From assembly GCA_022841625.1 (NCBI GenBank), contig JALHRD010000007.1:1-64000 (forward strand): a stretch of DNA of 64,000 nt, given 5' to 3'. Position 1 is the stretch's first letter. Every line of letters begins with the position of its first letter. Made by a program: the position numbers and the translations under genes. Under the pieces are notes generated by a model. It was not told where the DNA came from and made no database searches. It saw only the letters and a program-made list of their open reading frames with translations. The DNA is from Xanthobacteraceae bacterium (lineage in GTDB: Bacteria; Pseudomonadota; Alphaproteobacteria; Rhizobiales; Xanthobacteraceae). Positions 43,460 through 52,767 of this stretch are shown here, piece after piece.

Positions 43460-44434
43460 TCAGGCCGCCGACGAGCGAACGCCCGGCAGCCGTAGGCCGC
43501 AATTCTCGAACGCCCGCCGCGTGATGTCCTTCTCGGCCTCGGTCAGTTCCAGCAGCGGCGGCCGCACCGTGCCGCCGGCTTGGCCAAGCAATTTCTGCCA
43601 GTATTTTGAATGCGCGTGAAATTTCTCCGCCGGCCGGCTACGCTTGAAGGCTTCGCGCACCGGATCGAGGCTGTCGCGCACGATCTTGGCGCGCGCGATC
43701 TCGCCGCGGAAGGCGAGGTCGGTGTATTCGCGCATGCGGCGATCGATCGCAGTCTGGTAGACATAGGGCGGTGACGAGCACAGATAAAGCCGCCAGCCAA
43801 GCTCGACAATATTGTCGAACCATTCGTCCTCGGAGGCAGTGCTGACGATCAGTCTGTCGCCGGCGAGTTGCGTCAGCTTGGCATACATCGGGCGCGGAAC
43901 GCTGTATTTGATCGCGACAACATTCGGCAGCGTGGCAACGCGCGCACATAATTCCGGGCTCATGAGATAACCCGAGTCCGGGTGGCTCCACAATGCGATG
44001 CCGATGTCCACCTGCTCGCTGACGGCGCGGTAATAGGCCAGCAAGGTCTCGTCCTGCGCGGACAGGAAGTGCAGCACCGGCGCATGCACCACGATGTAGT
44101 CGGAACCAATCGCCTGTGCGTGCTTGGCGAGTTCGATCACGGTATTCAGATTTTGGTCCGAGCAGGACAGAATGGTTCGAGCGCCGCCGATCGTGTCCAC
44201 GGCAATTTCAAAGGTGCGCTTGCGTTCGGCCAGCGACATCGAGAAGAACTCGCCTTGCTTGCCAGAAACAAATACGCCGTCGACACCGAGGTCGTCGACC
44301 CAATGCTTGAGATTGCGCCGCAGGCCGGCCTCGTCGATGGCGAGGTTGGGCGTGAAGGGCGTCTGTGCCGCCGCCCAGATGCCGCGCAGATTTTCGCGGG
44401 CGTAGGCCTTGGCATCGTTGCGAGAGTAGGACAT
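43460..44434 (-). CDS. dihydrodipicolinate synthase family protein (aldolase/lyase)
   Basis: A 324-residue DapA/NAL-fold TIM barrel enzyme. The Schiff-base lysine is in VVAIKYSVPRPMY, and the glycine loop in GVFVSGKQGEFFSMS (in place of the usual GTTGE). The altered loop suggests a substrate other than that of lysine biosynthesis, such as a keto acid from an aromatic degradation route. It is directly upstream of the 3-hydroxyanthranilate dioxygenase gene, which supports a link with that pathway but does not prove it. Confidence 0.88.
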   Translation of the reverse strand: MSYSRNDAKAYARENLRGIWAAAQTPFTPNLAIDEAGLRRNLKHWVDDLGVDGVFVSGKQGEFFSMSLAERKRTFEIAVDTIGGARTILSCSDQNLNTVIELAKHAQAIGSDYIVVHAPVLHFLSAQDETLLAYYRAVSEQVDIGIALWSHPDSGYLMSPELCARVATLPNVVAIKYSVPRPMYAKLTQLAGDRLIVSTASEDEWFDNIVELGWRLYLCSSPPYVYQTAIDRRMREYTDLAFRGEIARAKIVRDSLDPVREAFKRSRPAEKFHAHSKYWQKLLGQAGGTVRPPLLELTEAEKDITRRAFENCGLRLPGVRSSAA

Positions 44435-44527
44435 CGGCTCACCGGTTAATTTGAAATATTCTGCGCCTTTTCTGCGTTCTTGTCATTCCGTTTTGGAACG
44501 CCAAGGGTTTTGGAACGCCAAGGGCTA

Positions 44528-44599
44528 GTGCCGCCGATCTAAATTTCCTACACCACCTGCGGCAAATTCGGTTAGGAACTTCAGATCGAGAAGCGGCAC
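44528..44599. repeat. 72-bp dispersed palindromic repeat, copy 2
   Basis: Second copy of the element at 39436-39507 (62 of 72 positions equal). The arms are more complete here: GTGCCGCCGATCT at the left and AGATCGAGAAGCGGCAC at the right, and CTAG occurs just outside both ends. It lies in the gap between the DapA-family gene and gluQRS, which are divergent. Confidence 0.85.
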
Positions 44600-44618
44600 C
44601 TAGAATCATGGCGCTGCC

Positions 44619-44690
44619 AGTGCCCCTTGGATTCCGAAGTTCGTATAGGTGGGCGCAGCGATGGTTCATGAACTTCGGAAACGGGGCACT
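44619..44690 (+). promoter_or_regulatory. imperfect inverted repeat overlapping the gluQRS ribosome site
   Basis: Arms AGTGCCCC...TTCCGAAGTTC (44619-44642) and GAACTTCGGAA...GGGGCACT (44670-44690) pair over 8 and 11 bp with a small bulge between. The right arm ends 5 nt before the gluQRS ATG (44696) and holds GGGG, the likely ribosome-binding bases. Confidence 0.6.
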
Positions 44691-44695
44691 CGACC

Positions 44696-45568
44696 ATGAC
44701 CGCACCGGTTTTCCGCTTCGCGCCGTCGCCGAATGGCTATCTGCATCTCGGCCATGCGCTGTCGGCGTATGTTAATTTCGAGCTGGCGCGGGCGGCGGGC
44801 GGCACGATGCTGCTGCGCATCGAGGATATCGATGAGGCCCGCTGCAAGCCCGAGTTCGAGCAGGCGATCTTCGAGGATCTCGCTTGGCTCGGCATCGAAT
44901 GGCAGCAGCCGGTGCGGCGGCAGAGCGAACATTTCGAAGCTTACCGCGCCGCGCTCGCCAAGCTCGATGCGCAAAAGCTGCTCTATCTAAGCTTTGAGAG
45001 CCGGGCCGAGATTGCGGCGCTGGTCGCGGAACGGGAGCGGCACGGGCCCTGGCCGCGCGATCCCGACGGCGCGCCGATCTATCCGGGCAGCGCCAAGTCG
45101 CTGTCGGCCGCCGATCGCGCACGGCGGATGGCGGCCGGCGAGCCCTATGCATTGCGGCTCGACATGGCGGCGGCCATCGCGCGTGCCGGCGCCATCGCGT
45201 GGCAGGAAACCGGCCAGGGACCCCATGGCGAGAACGGCACAATCCCCGCCGATCCGGCCGTCTGGGGTGACGTGGTGCTGGCGCGCAAGGAAACGCCGAC
45301 CAGCTATCATCTGGCGGTGGTTGTCGATGACGCCATCCAGGGCGTGACCCATGTGGTGCGCGGGCAGGACTTGTTTCGCGCGACTGGCGTTCACCGCCTG
45401 TTGCAGGTGCTGCTGGGTCTGCCGGCGCTGGTCTATCATCACCACCGCCTGGTGCTCGAAGCCGATGGCCACAAACTGGCAAAATCGACCCAGGCGACCG
45501 GGCTGCGTGAACTGCGTGCCCAGGGCCTCAAACCATCGGATATCCGGCGATTAATCGGCCTTTCTTAG
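44696..45568 (+). CDS. gluQRS: glutamyl-Q tRNA(Asp) synthetase
   Basis: A 290-residue paralogue of the GluRS catalytic core that adds glutamate to the queuosine of tRNA(Asp). The HIGH-type motif is HLGH at residues 17-20 (FAPSPNGYLHLGHAL) and the KMSKS counterpart is HKLAKST. The tRNA anticodon-binding domain of GluRS is absent, as in all members. The segment YLSFESRAEIAAL replaces the usual zinc-binding Cys residues of some homologues. The ATG at 44696 follows a hairpin that may control it. Confidence 0.93.
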   Translation: MTAPVFRFAPSPNGYLHLGHALSAYVNFELARAAGGTMLLRIEDIDEARCKPEFEQAIFEDLAWLGIEWQQPVRRQSEHFEAYRAALAKLDAQKLLYLSFESRAEIAALVAERERHGPWPRDPDGAPIYPGSAKSLSAADRARRMAAGEPYALRLDMAAAIARAGAIAWQETGQGPHGENGTIPADPAVWGDVVLARKETPTSYHLAVVVDDAIQGVTHVVRGQDLFRATGVHRLLQVLLGLPALVYHHHRLVLEADGHKLAKSTQATGLRELRAQGLKPSDIRRLIGLS

Positions 45569-45583
45569 TGCGCGGCCATGGTC

Positions 45584-45601
45584 CCATGCCGGCCGGCATG
45601 G
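45584..45601. repeat. 18-bp perfect palindrome between gluQRS and the histidine kinase
   Basis: CCATGCCGGCCGGCATGG is self-complementary over 18 bp. It lies 15 bp after the gluQRS stop and 22 bp before the kinase start. It may act as a processing or weak termination hairpin; no T-run follows. Confidence 0.5.
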
Positions 45602-45623
45602 CAATGTGCGCGCGGAAGGGGCT

Positions 45624-46820
45624 ATGGCGACCAAGCGACCAAAGCGACCTGTGGTCAAACCGAAACCGCGTCTGAAATCCGGACCGGGGGCACCGCAATT
45701 GTCGCGCCGCGCGATCGAGGCGACGCTGGCGGAACTGGCGCACGAGATCAGGACGCCATTGTCTGGCATCGTGGCGCTTGGAGAACTTCTGGCCACCGCC
45801 GGCTTGGCCCCGCGCGAACGCGAATGGGCGACAGCGATCAAGAGCACGGGCGAGCACCTTGCCATGTTGACGTCGCTGATCGTCGACGCGGCGCGCGCCG
45901 ACGCCCGGGGTTTGGTTCTGCGTCGCGACCTGATCCGGCCGCACGCTTTCGCGCAATCGCTTTCAGTCTCGCTGGCGGCGCGCGCGCAGAGCAAGAACCT
46001 GGGCTGCGATGTGACCATTGCACCGGATCTGCCGGCGGCCGTGATCGGCGATTCGATTCGCTTGCGGGCGGCGCTTGAAAATTTGATCGACAATGCCGTG
46101 AAGTTTACCGAGCGCGGCACGGTCCGGCTCGACGTCACCAGCGAAGCAGCCGGCCGCGATCGCATCCGGCTGAGCTTCGCGATGACCGATACCGGGGTCG
46201 GTCTTAGCACGGCTGAAATCAAACGATTGTTCCGGCCATTCGCACAGGCGAACGAGGCGGTCGCGCGGCGTTACGGCGGCGCGGGTCTCGGCTTGAGCTA
46301 TGTGCGGCGCATTGCCCGGGCGATGGGCGGCGACCTCACGGTTGTGAGCAATCCCGGCGGAGGTAGCCGCTTTGCATTCAGCGCCATCGTGACCAAGGTG
46401 AAGGCGAGCGACGCCAATGAAAGTCGTGACGGTGACAACGCGCGCACGGCGCCATCGCGATCGCTCGCGGTTTTGTGTGTCGAGGACAATCCATATGGCC
46501 GGGTGGTTCTTAATACGATTCTGACAGAACTCGGCCATCGCGCCGATTTTGTCGGAACCGGCGAGATCGCAGTCGATGCGGTCGCCAATGGCGGTTACGA
46601 CGCCGTGCTGATGGACATTACGCTGCCGGGCATCGATGGCTTTGAAGCGACGCGTCGCATTCGCGCTCTGCCACGTCCAGCCGGCGCGGTCAGGATCGTC
46701 GGCGTATCTGGCCGTGCCAGCGCCGCGGACGCAGCGGCCGGACGCGCCGCCGGAATGGACGGCTACCTGGCCAAGCCGTTGAGCCCAAGCACGCTGGCGG
46801 CGGCGTTGCCCGCGGCTTGA
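45624..46820 (+). CDS. soluble hybrid histidine kinase/response regulator
   Basis: A 398-residue protein with a basic N-terminus, an HisKA dimerisation domain (His40 in LAHEIRTPLSG), an ATPase domain (NLIDNAVKFTERG, DTGVGLSTAEI, GGAGLGLSYVRRIA) and a C-terminal receiver (phospho-acceptor Asp331 in VLMDITLPGIDG). No membrane helix or sensory domain (PAS, GAF) is present, so input must come from a partner or through the receiver. The kinase has no cognate regulator gene beside it. ATG at 45624 has GGAAGGGG upstream, preferred over 45606. Confidence 0.93.
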   Translation: MATKRPKRPVVKPKPRLKSGPGAPQLSRRAIEATLAELAHEIRTPLSGIVALGELLATAGLAPREREWATAIKSTGEHLAMLTSLIVDAARADARGLVLRRDLIRPHAFAQSLSVSLAARAQSKNLGCDVTIAPDLPAAVIGDSIRLRAALENLIDNAVKFTERGTVRLDVTSEAAGRDRIRLSFAMTDTGVGLSTAEIKRLFRPFAQANEAVARRYGGAGLGLSYVRRIARAMGGDLTVVSNPGGGSRFAFSAIVTKVKASDANESRDGDNARTAPSRSLAVLCVEDNPYGRVVLNTILTELGHRADFVGTGEIAVDAVANGGYDAVLMDITLPGIDGFEATRRIRALPRPAGAVRIVGVSGRASAADAAAGRAAGMDGYLAKPLSPSTLAAALPAA

Positions 46821-46825
46821 ATTTG

Positions 46826-46840
46826 CTCCAGGAGTGGAGC
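46826..46840. terminator. hairpin between convergent genes
   Basis: GCTCCA and TGGAGC form a 6-bp stem with a 4-nt loop between the kinase stop (46820) and the end of the GlsB-like gene (46853). No T-run; the role is uncertain. Confidence 0.3.
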
Positions 46841-46852
46841 GCCGTTGGGCGG

Positions 46853-47107
46853 CTATCGTCGCTTGACCAGGCCGATAACAATCAGCAGCAGCACCGCACC
46901 GATAAAGGCGTGGATCAGCATCCCTGGGATACCCGAACCGATGCTGATGCCGATCCGCGGCAGCAACCACCCGGCGATCACCGCGCCGATAATGCCGACG
47001 ACAATATTGCCGATCAGGCCCAGGCCAAAACCTTTCACAATGCGGCCAGCCAGCCAGCCGGCGATGCCGCCGACCACCAGCCAGACGATCAGCGCTTCAA
47101 GCGTCAT
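46853..47107 (-). CDS. GlsB/YeaQ/YmgE family stress-response membrane protein
   Basis: An 84-residue protein with three hydrophobic segments and the glycine-rich pattern of the transglycosylase-associated family: WLVVGGIAGWLAGRIVKG, GLIGNIVVGIIGAVIAGW and LIHAFIGAVLLLIVIGL. Members are induced by osmotic or envelope stress. GGAGCC precedes the start (minus strand). It appears to be transcribed alone. Confidence 0.92.
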   Translation of the reverse strand: MTLEALIVWLVVGGIAGWLAGRIVKGFGLGLIGNIVVGIIGAVIAGWLLPRIGISIGSGIPGMLIHAFIGAVLLLIVIGLVKRR

Positions 47108-47261
47108 GATTGGCTCCTTTTTGTATTGCCGTCGTGGGCCGTTCCCACGATTGATTCCGCTGCGCAGCCAAACGACCGCAGTAATTATGCTATCATGACT
47201 ATGTGCTCTGAAGACGGGAAATGTGGCGTTTGTCCACGCCCATGAAGTCGTGCCGGGATCG

Positions 47262-48143
47262 TCAGGTCGCGGTCGCCGGTTGGGTGCGGCTGGCGTCGCC
47301 GAAGCGGACCCGCAGGATGGCTGCGTTCAACTCGCCGCCGAGCACAAAAATCGACGCCGTGAGATACAAAAACACCAGCGCGATCATCACCGAGGCAAGG
47401 CCGGCATAATAGCTGACATAGACCGAAGGAAATTCAGCCAAATAGCGGCCGAACAGCATTCCGCCCGCGAGCCAAAGGAAAAGGGTGGCAACGATTCCCG
47501 GAGCAATCTCTTGGAGTTTTCGGCGCCCCGCAGGAAGCCACTTGTGCGCGATAAAGAGCGCGATGATGAGCGTCACGCTTGCGACCGAATATCGCGCGAC
47601 GGTGATATCCCATTCGAACTGCCCGAGCGCGGGGGCGAATTTGTTTGCGGTTGCAAACAGCAGCGGGCCGAGCACGATCAAGAACGCCATGGCCAGCAGC
47701 GCAAGCGCTCCAATCAGGACATAGCCGATCGATTCCAGGCGCAGCACGAACCAGTAGCGCTGCTCGGCGATGCCATAGGCGCGGTTGAGCCCGATGCGCA
47801 GGCTCTCGATGCCGCTCGACGCAAAGAAGATCGCTAGGCCAACACTGATGGTCAAGAGGTCGCCGCGGGTGGTGGTCAGGACCACGTGAATTTCGCGGGC
47901 GATCGGTGCGGCGACTTCCTCCGGCCAGGTTTCGAGCAGCAGACGCACGACTTCGTTGGCGAGTTCGGTCGAGCCAAAGAACGACGCCGCCAGCGATGTC
48001 ACCAGGATCAGAAATGGAAACAGCGCCAACAGGATCGACAATGCGATGTGGCTCGCGATCGCCCAGCCATCGGCATCGCTGAAGTGATCGTAGGCGTCAG
48101 CGGTCACGCGCCAGCACAGGCGGATGATATGAAAGAGTTTCAT
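47262..48143 (-). CDS. YihY/virulence factor BrkB family membrane protein
   Basis: A 293-residue inner-membrane protein with six or so helices, typical of the YihY/BrkB family: DAYDHFSDADGWAIASHIALSILLALFPFLI, then SSGIESLRIGLNRAYGI, and WLAGGMLFGRYLAEFPSVYVSYYAGLASVMIALVF-like final helices. The biochemical function is unknown; the family is proposed to be an envelope transporter. It lies near GlsB on the same strand. Confidence 0.9.
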   Translation of the reverse strand: MKLFHIIRLCWRVTADAYDHFSDADGWAIASHIALSILLALFPFLILVTSLAASFFGSTELANEVVRLLLETWPEEVAAPIAREIHVVLTTTRGDLLTISVGLAIFFASSGIESLRIGLNRAYGIAEQRYWFVLRLESIGYVLIGALALLAMAFLIVLGPLLFATANKFAPALGQFEWDITVARYSVASVTLIIALFIAHKWLPAGRRKLQEIAPGIVATLFLWLAGGMLFGRYLAEFPSVYVSYYAGLASVMIALVFLYLTASIFVLGGELNAAILRVRFGDASRTQPATAT

Positions 48144-48233
48144 CGTTACGACATGATACGTCGATAGTGCTGCGACGCCAAATCAATGAACGACGCCCGC
48201 CGCGTGCGCAATGGAGGCAGATGTTGGAGGGGC

Positions 48234-50255
48234 TTATGCCGCCTGCACTTCCGACAAGAACTGACCGATCTGGGTGCTGAGGCATTCGGCCTCGACCGTA
48301 AGGGTTTCTGCGAGTTCCTTGACGCTTGCGGCGGTGGTGCGCGCTTCATTTGACGCACCGGCCACTCGGCCCATTGCTTCGGCGCCCCCGCGCGCTTCGG
48401 ACGATGCCCGGTTGACGCCTTCGGTGATTTGCGCGACCGCTTGGTGCTGCTGCTCGACGGTGGTGGCGACGGAGGCGGAAATCATCGAGATCTCGTCGAT
48501 GATGGTGTTGACCTGCGCGATGGCATGGGCGGCTTCGCTAACGGCGGTCTGGATGGCGGTAACCTGGCCGGCAATTTCCTCAGTGGCGCTGGCGGTTTGT
48601 CCAGCCAGCGACTTCACTTCGGCGGCGACCACGGCGAAACCACGGCCGGCTTCACCGGCGCGGGCGGCTTCGATGGTGGCGTTGAGCGCAAGCAAATTGG
48701 TTTGACCGGCAATCGCCTGGATCAGCCCAACGACCTCGCCGATGCGGCTGGCAGCGTCACCGAGCTTGGACATGGTGGATCCGGTGCGGCGGGCCTCGCT
48801 GACCGCGCGCGCCGAGACTTCCTTGGAGCGATGGGCCTGGCCGGCGATCTCGCCGATCGAGGCGGCGAGTTCTTCGACCGAGGAGGCGGACGACGTGACA
48901 TTGCCGGATGCGGTGGTGACCCGCTGCTCGGCAGTGCGCGCTTCGGTCGAAACCGAGTCGGCGGCATCATTGAGCTTGGTTGAGGTACGCTCCAGCCGAT
49001 CGCCGGCCTCGCGCACCCGGGCAAGCGCCTGGTTCACTGACGAATTGAAGCTTGCAATGGCGGTCGCGATGGTTTCGGCGCGTTTCTCGCGTTCGCGGTT
49101 GGCCGCGGCCTGCCGCTCGGCCAGCTGGGCGCGCTCAAGCGTGGTGTCGCGGAACACCAGGACGGTGCGCGCCATCGCGCCGAGTTCGTCTTTGGAGTTG
49201 GTCGCCGGAATTTTTGTGGTGGTATCGCCGGCGGCGAGCTGGGTCATTGCGCGTGCAAGCCCGTTTAGGGGCCGCGTGATGCTTCGCCCAAGCAGCCAGC
49301 TCAATGCGAGGCCGATTATCACCGAGCCGATCCCGACCAGGACGATGATGGAGCTGGTGCGCGTTTGGGAATTTGCAAAGGCTGTTTCGGCTGCGGTGTT
49401 CCGATCTTGGGCAATGGTAAGGGTCGCGTGCGCCTGCGGAACCATTTGGTTAATGGCGTCGGTGATCTCTCTAAGCGATCGCTGGATGTTTTGGTTGTAT
49501 CGGTTCCATTGCGCCAGCGTCGAGGTATAGCTCTGCGCGTTGCGTATAACCTGCTGCCGCGCCTCGTCGTCGACCTGCGCCTTGCGCAGGAGCGCTTCGA
49601 AATCGCGGAATTCCTTGAAGAATTGCTCCCAGGTGGCACTGGATTGACTGAGCCGGTATTGCGCCTCGAGGCGGCGCATGGTTGCAAGCGTCAGCAATAG
49701 CCGCGCTCGATCGGCCTCGGTGATTTCGGCATCGCCATTTTTTTTCTTGATGGCTTGCTCAATTCCAGTGGCGGCGTCATCCAGCCGCTTTTTGATGCCC
49801 TGATCCTCCGACAATCCAAGCTCGGCCTGTTCTTCGGCGAGATAACCAAATGCCAGTTTGAGCTCTGCGAGCTTCTGACGAATACTCTCAACATCTTTCA
49901 TGCCGATGGCGCCGGCTGCCGCCGCCAGCGTTTCGAAATGCGACGACGCGAGCGAAAGATTGGCTTCAAATGCCTTTACCGGCTCGCTTGATGGCGTTGC
50001 GACGAACTCTGTCGCCGCGAATTGCATGGACACCAGCGCGATTCTGAATTCGCGGCTGGCATCGGATAGCGCCGATGTCGCCTCCACATCGCGGAACGCA
50101 TTCGCAACGTCCTGATTGCCGGCAAAGAATGTTGCGCCATTGGTGAGGAAGCCAACAACCGGGATGAGCGCAATCCCTATGATGCGGGTTCTGACCGAGA
50201 CCGAGGTGAAGGCGGCTGCCAGTGACTGGATCGGCTTTGTCAGAACTGTGATCAT
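48234..50255 (-). CDS. methyl-accepting chemotaxis protein
   Basis: A 673-residue receptor of the usual plan. Helix 1 is [20 protein letters not shown], a large periplasmic helical-bundle sensor follows (to about 300), then helix 2 ([20 protein letters not shown]), HAMP ([21 protein letters not shown]) and the signalling domain with the tip [17 protein letters not shown] and [15 protein letters not shown]. The sensor may be of the 4HB or HBM type. Its tip is nearly identical to that of the MHYT receptor. It diverges from the acyl-CoA dehydrogenase gene. Confidence 0.93.
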   Translation of the reverse strand: MITVLTKPIQSLAAAFTSVSVRTRIIGIALIPVVGFLTNGATFFAGNQDVANAFRDVEATSALSDASREFRIALVSMQFAATEFVATPSSEPVKAFEANLSLASSHFETLAAAAGAIGMKDVESIRQKLAELKLAFGYLAEEQAELGLSEDQGIKKRLDDAATGIEQAIKKKNGDAEITEADRARLLLTLATMRRLEAQYRLSQSSATWEQFFKEFRDFEALLRKAQVDDEARQQVIRNAQSYTSTLAQWNRYNQNIQRSLREITDAINQMVPQAHATLTIAQDRNTAAETAFANSQTRTSSIIVLVGIGSVIIGLALSWLLGRSITRPLNGLARAMTQLAAGDTTTKIPATNSKDELGAMARTVLVFRDTTLERAQLAERQAAANREREKRAETIATAIASFNSSVNQALARVREAGDRLERTSTKLNDAADSVSTEARTAEQRVTTASGNVTSSASSVEELAASIGEIAGQAHRSKEVSARAVSEARRTGSTMSKLGDAASRIGEVVGLIQAIAGQTNLLALNATIEAARAGEAGRGFAVVAAEVKSLAGQTASATEEIAGQVTAIQTAVSEAAHAIAQVNTIIDEISMISASVATTVEQQHQAVAQITEGVNRASSEARGGAEAMGRVAGASNEARTTAASVKELAETLTVEAECLSTQIGQFLSEVQAA

Positions 50256-50564
50256 GATTTCAAGCTGTTGCCGTTATGGAATGGAACTGGCGGCGATAGC
50301 GATCACCTGGCAAATATGGCATCGACAATTCACAGGTCGAACCCGCCAAGCACTGGTCGACAATGCAGTGGCGGCGGGTGCTTATTTCCGCGCCAGGCCT
50401 TCAGTGGGTCAGAGTAAACAGTGGAATGGTAAATTATCCGCAAACCGGCCTGCGGGATTGTGAATAAAATCACATTGTGGCCCTGTAGATCCAGCCGTCA
50501 GGCCAGCACAGGCGGCTGGCCGTGCGGGTAGCGGCCGGGCATGGCGCGACAGTGGGGAATGGCG
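50256..50564. other. 309-bp intergenic region between divergent genes
   Basis: No gene, RNA or clear repeat is seen between the chemoreceptor start and the acyl-CoA dehydrogenase start. It should contain promoters for both. Confidence 0.5.
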
Positions 50565-52244
50565 ATGACCGAGCAATCAGCCCATCGCGCGGCGGGGCCT
50601 GAAATTCTTGCATTGGCCGGCGCGGCGCTCGCAACGGCGGAGGCGGTTCTGCGGGACGCAATCGCAGCGGTGCGCGCGCGGGTGACCGACGACGCGTGTG
50701 ACGGCGGCCGGCCGTTTGACCGCGAGCAGCGCGCCACCCACGGGCTTGCCTGGCTCGCAACTTATGTCGAGGGCATCCGCCAGGTCACCGCCTTTGCCGA
50801 GCGCCGCCACCGGTCCGATGCGTTTGGCGAGCTTGAGCAACTCCTGGTCCAAATCGGAATCGCCGAATTTCTGGCGCAGATTCAGGGCGGCATTCCGATG
50901 AGCCAGGGCGAAATCGTTCGCCCGGCCGACCTCGGATTGAATGCCGCGGCGGTGGCGGCGGGTTTGGCGGGTCCGCTCGATCGCCTCACACTTGGTAACC
51001 GGCAGCGCCGCGCGCGCCTTCTTGCCCTCGTGGGGGGCGCCAACGACCTCACCATCGGCGGTCCAAGCGACGATGCGGCGCTGGCGTCGATCCGCCAGGC
51101 AGTCCGCAAGTTCACTGAGAACGAAGTCATGCCGCGGGCGCAGGCGTGGCATCTCGCAAACCAAACGATCCCGATTGAGATCGTTGCGCAGATGGCGGCG
51201 CTTGGCGTGTTCGGGCTCACGATCGCGGAACGCTATGGCGGCATGGGCCTGGGTCGCGAGGCCATGTGTGTCGTGTCCGAGGAATTGTCGCGCGGCTACA
51301 TCGGCGTCGGCTCGCTCGGCACGCGATCGGAGATTGCCGCCGAATTGATCGCCAGCGGCGGCACCGAAGAGCAGCGGCGCATGTGGCTTCCGAAGATCGC
51401 ATCCGGCGCGGTGCTGCCAACGGCGGTGTTCACCGAACCGGATTTTGGCTCCGACATCGCATCGGTCAAGACGCGCGCGGTTCGGCACGGCGACGTCTAT
51501 CGCGTTCATGGCAACAAGACCTGGATCACCCACGCCGCGCGCGCCGATCTCATGGTGCTGTTGGCGCGCACCGATCCGGCGGAGCCGGGCTATCGCGGCC
51601 TATCCTTGCTGCTGGCGGAAAAGCCGCGCGGTGACGATGCGAAGCCGTTCCCCGCCGCTGGCATGTCCGGCACCGAAATCGCGGTGCTCGGCTATCGCGG
51701 CATGAAGGAATACGAAATCGCTTTTGACGGTTTCACGGTGCCGGCGGCAAACCTGCTTGGCGGCATCGAGGGGCACGGTTTCAAGCAATTGATGCAGACC
51801 TTCGAGGCGGCGCGCATCCAAACCGCGGCACGCGCCGTTGGGGTTGCCCAGGCTGCGATGGAAATCGCGCATCGCTATGCGCGCGAGCGGACGCAATTCG
51901 GGGCGCCGATCGTCGGCTTCCCACGGGTTGCCGACAAGATCGCAATGATGGCGGCGGAGATCCTGATCGCGCGCGAACTGACTTATTTCGCCGCGCGCTG
52001 CAAGGATTCCGGGGAGCGCTGCGATCTTGAGGCCGGCATGGCAAAACTGCTGGCCGCGCGCGTTGCCTGGTCGGCGGCCGACAATGCCGTGCAAATTCAC
52101 GGTGGCAACGGCTTTGCGCTGGAGTTCCCGGTGTCGCGGCTGCTATGCGATGCCCGCATTCTGTCGATCTTCGAGGGCGCGGCGGAAATCCAGGCCAATG
52201 TCATCGCGCGCCGCCTGTTGGACGGGGCGCAGGCGCGGAATTGA
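50565..52244 (+). CDS. mcd: acyl-CoA dehydrogenase, probably (2S)-methylsuccinyl-CoA dehydrogenase
   Basis: A 559-residue FAD enzyme. Residues from about 170 form the ACD core ([69 protein letters not shown]). The extra N-terminal ~150 residues and the total length match methylsuccinyl-CoA dehydrogenase of the ethylmalonyl-CoA pathway ([30 protein letters not shown]), which passes electrons to ETF. The identification is by recalled family features. The ATG at 50565 has GGGG upstream; 50541 and 50559 are alternatives. EtfBA and a B12 adenosyltransferase gene lie 3-6 kb downstream. Confidence 0.85.
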   Translation: MTEQSAHRAAGPEILALAGAALATAEAVLRDAIAAVRARVTDDACDGGRPFDREQRATHGLAWLATYVEGIRQVTAFAERRHRSDAFGELEQLLVQIGIAEFLAQIQGGIPMSQGEIVRPADLGLNAAAVAAGLAGPLDRLTLGNRQRRARLLALVGGANDLTIGGPSDDAALASIRQAVRKFTENEVMPRAQAWHLANQTIPIEIVAQMAALGVFGLTIAERYGGMGLGREAMCVVSEELSRGYIGVGSLGTRSEIAAELIASGGTEEQRRMWLPKIASGAVLPTAVFTEPDFGSDIASVKTRAVRHGDVYRVHGNKTWITHAARADLMVLLARTDPAEPGYRGLSLLLAEKPRGDDAKPFPAAGMSGTEIAVLGYRGMKEYEIAFDGFTVPAANLLGGIEGHGFKQLMQTFEAARIQTAARAVGVAQAAMEIAHRYARERTQFGAPIVGFPRVADKIAMMAAEILIARELTYFAARCKDSGERCDLEAGMAKLLAARVAWSAADNAVQIHGGNGFALEFPVSRLLCDARILSIFEGAAEIQANVIARRLLDGAQARN

Positions 52245-52314
52245 CCTATGACAAGGCGCGCTAGGTGCGCCGCTCCAATGTTATTCTTGAAAAGTGACTT
52301 TGGAGAGGTCGGGC

Positions 52315-52761
52315 ATGTCCAAATTGAAAATTCGTCAGGGCGATTGGGTGGTCGTCTGCGACGGCAAGAAGGCGCTGGTGCTTGAAAACGCCGGCGACGA
52401 GAAGTTTCTCAATCTCAAGACGCTCCAGGTGTTCGAACATCCCGATCGGAAGACCAGCGAGTTGGGCTCCGACGCGCCCGGCCGCTCGATCAGCTCGATG
52501 GGTCATGGGCGCAGCGCCATGGAGCAGACCGATTGGCATACCCTGGAGGAGGAGCGTTTCCTGCGGACATTGATTGGTTTTCTCAATACCGAAGTGACGG
52601 CCAATCGGTTCAAATCGTTGGTCATGGTCGCGCCGCCACGGGCGCTTGGGGTGCTGCGTCCGTTCTATTCGCACGATCTGCGCAAGGCATTGCACACCGA
52701 GATCGACAAGGATCTGGTGGCAATGCCGGTGCACGAAATCGAAAAGCGCCTGGCTGCGTAA
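52315..52761 (+). CDS. host attachment family protein
   Basis: A 148-residue protein of the host attachment (AtsE/BaeRF-like) family: an N-terminal WVVVCDGKKALVLEN, a mid-region SSMGHGRSAMEQTDWH and a conserved end (VMVAPPRALGVLRPFYSHDL, EIDKDLVAMPVHEIEKRL). The family, found through attachment mutants in Agrobacterium, is not biochemically defined. The ATG at 52315 has GGAGAGG upstream. It converges on the amidohydrolase. Confidence 0.88.
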   Translation: MSKLKIRQGDWVVVCDGKKALVLENAGDEKFLNLKTLQVFEHPDRKTSELGSDAPGRSISSMGHGRSAMEQTDWHTLEEERFLRTLIGFLNTEVTANRFKSLVMVAPPRALGVLRPFYSHDLRKALHTEIDKDLVAMPVHEIEKRLAA

Positions 52762-52767
52762 AGCGCC

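Noticed and set aside
40030-44620. Search for a duplicated tRNA-Leu 3' end (attachment site)
   Set aside because: Only a weak partial match (GTGCCCCTTGG near 44620) was noticed, part of a separate inverted repeat, so no attachment site is claimed.
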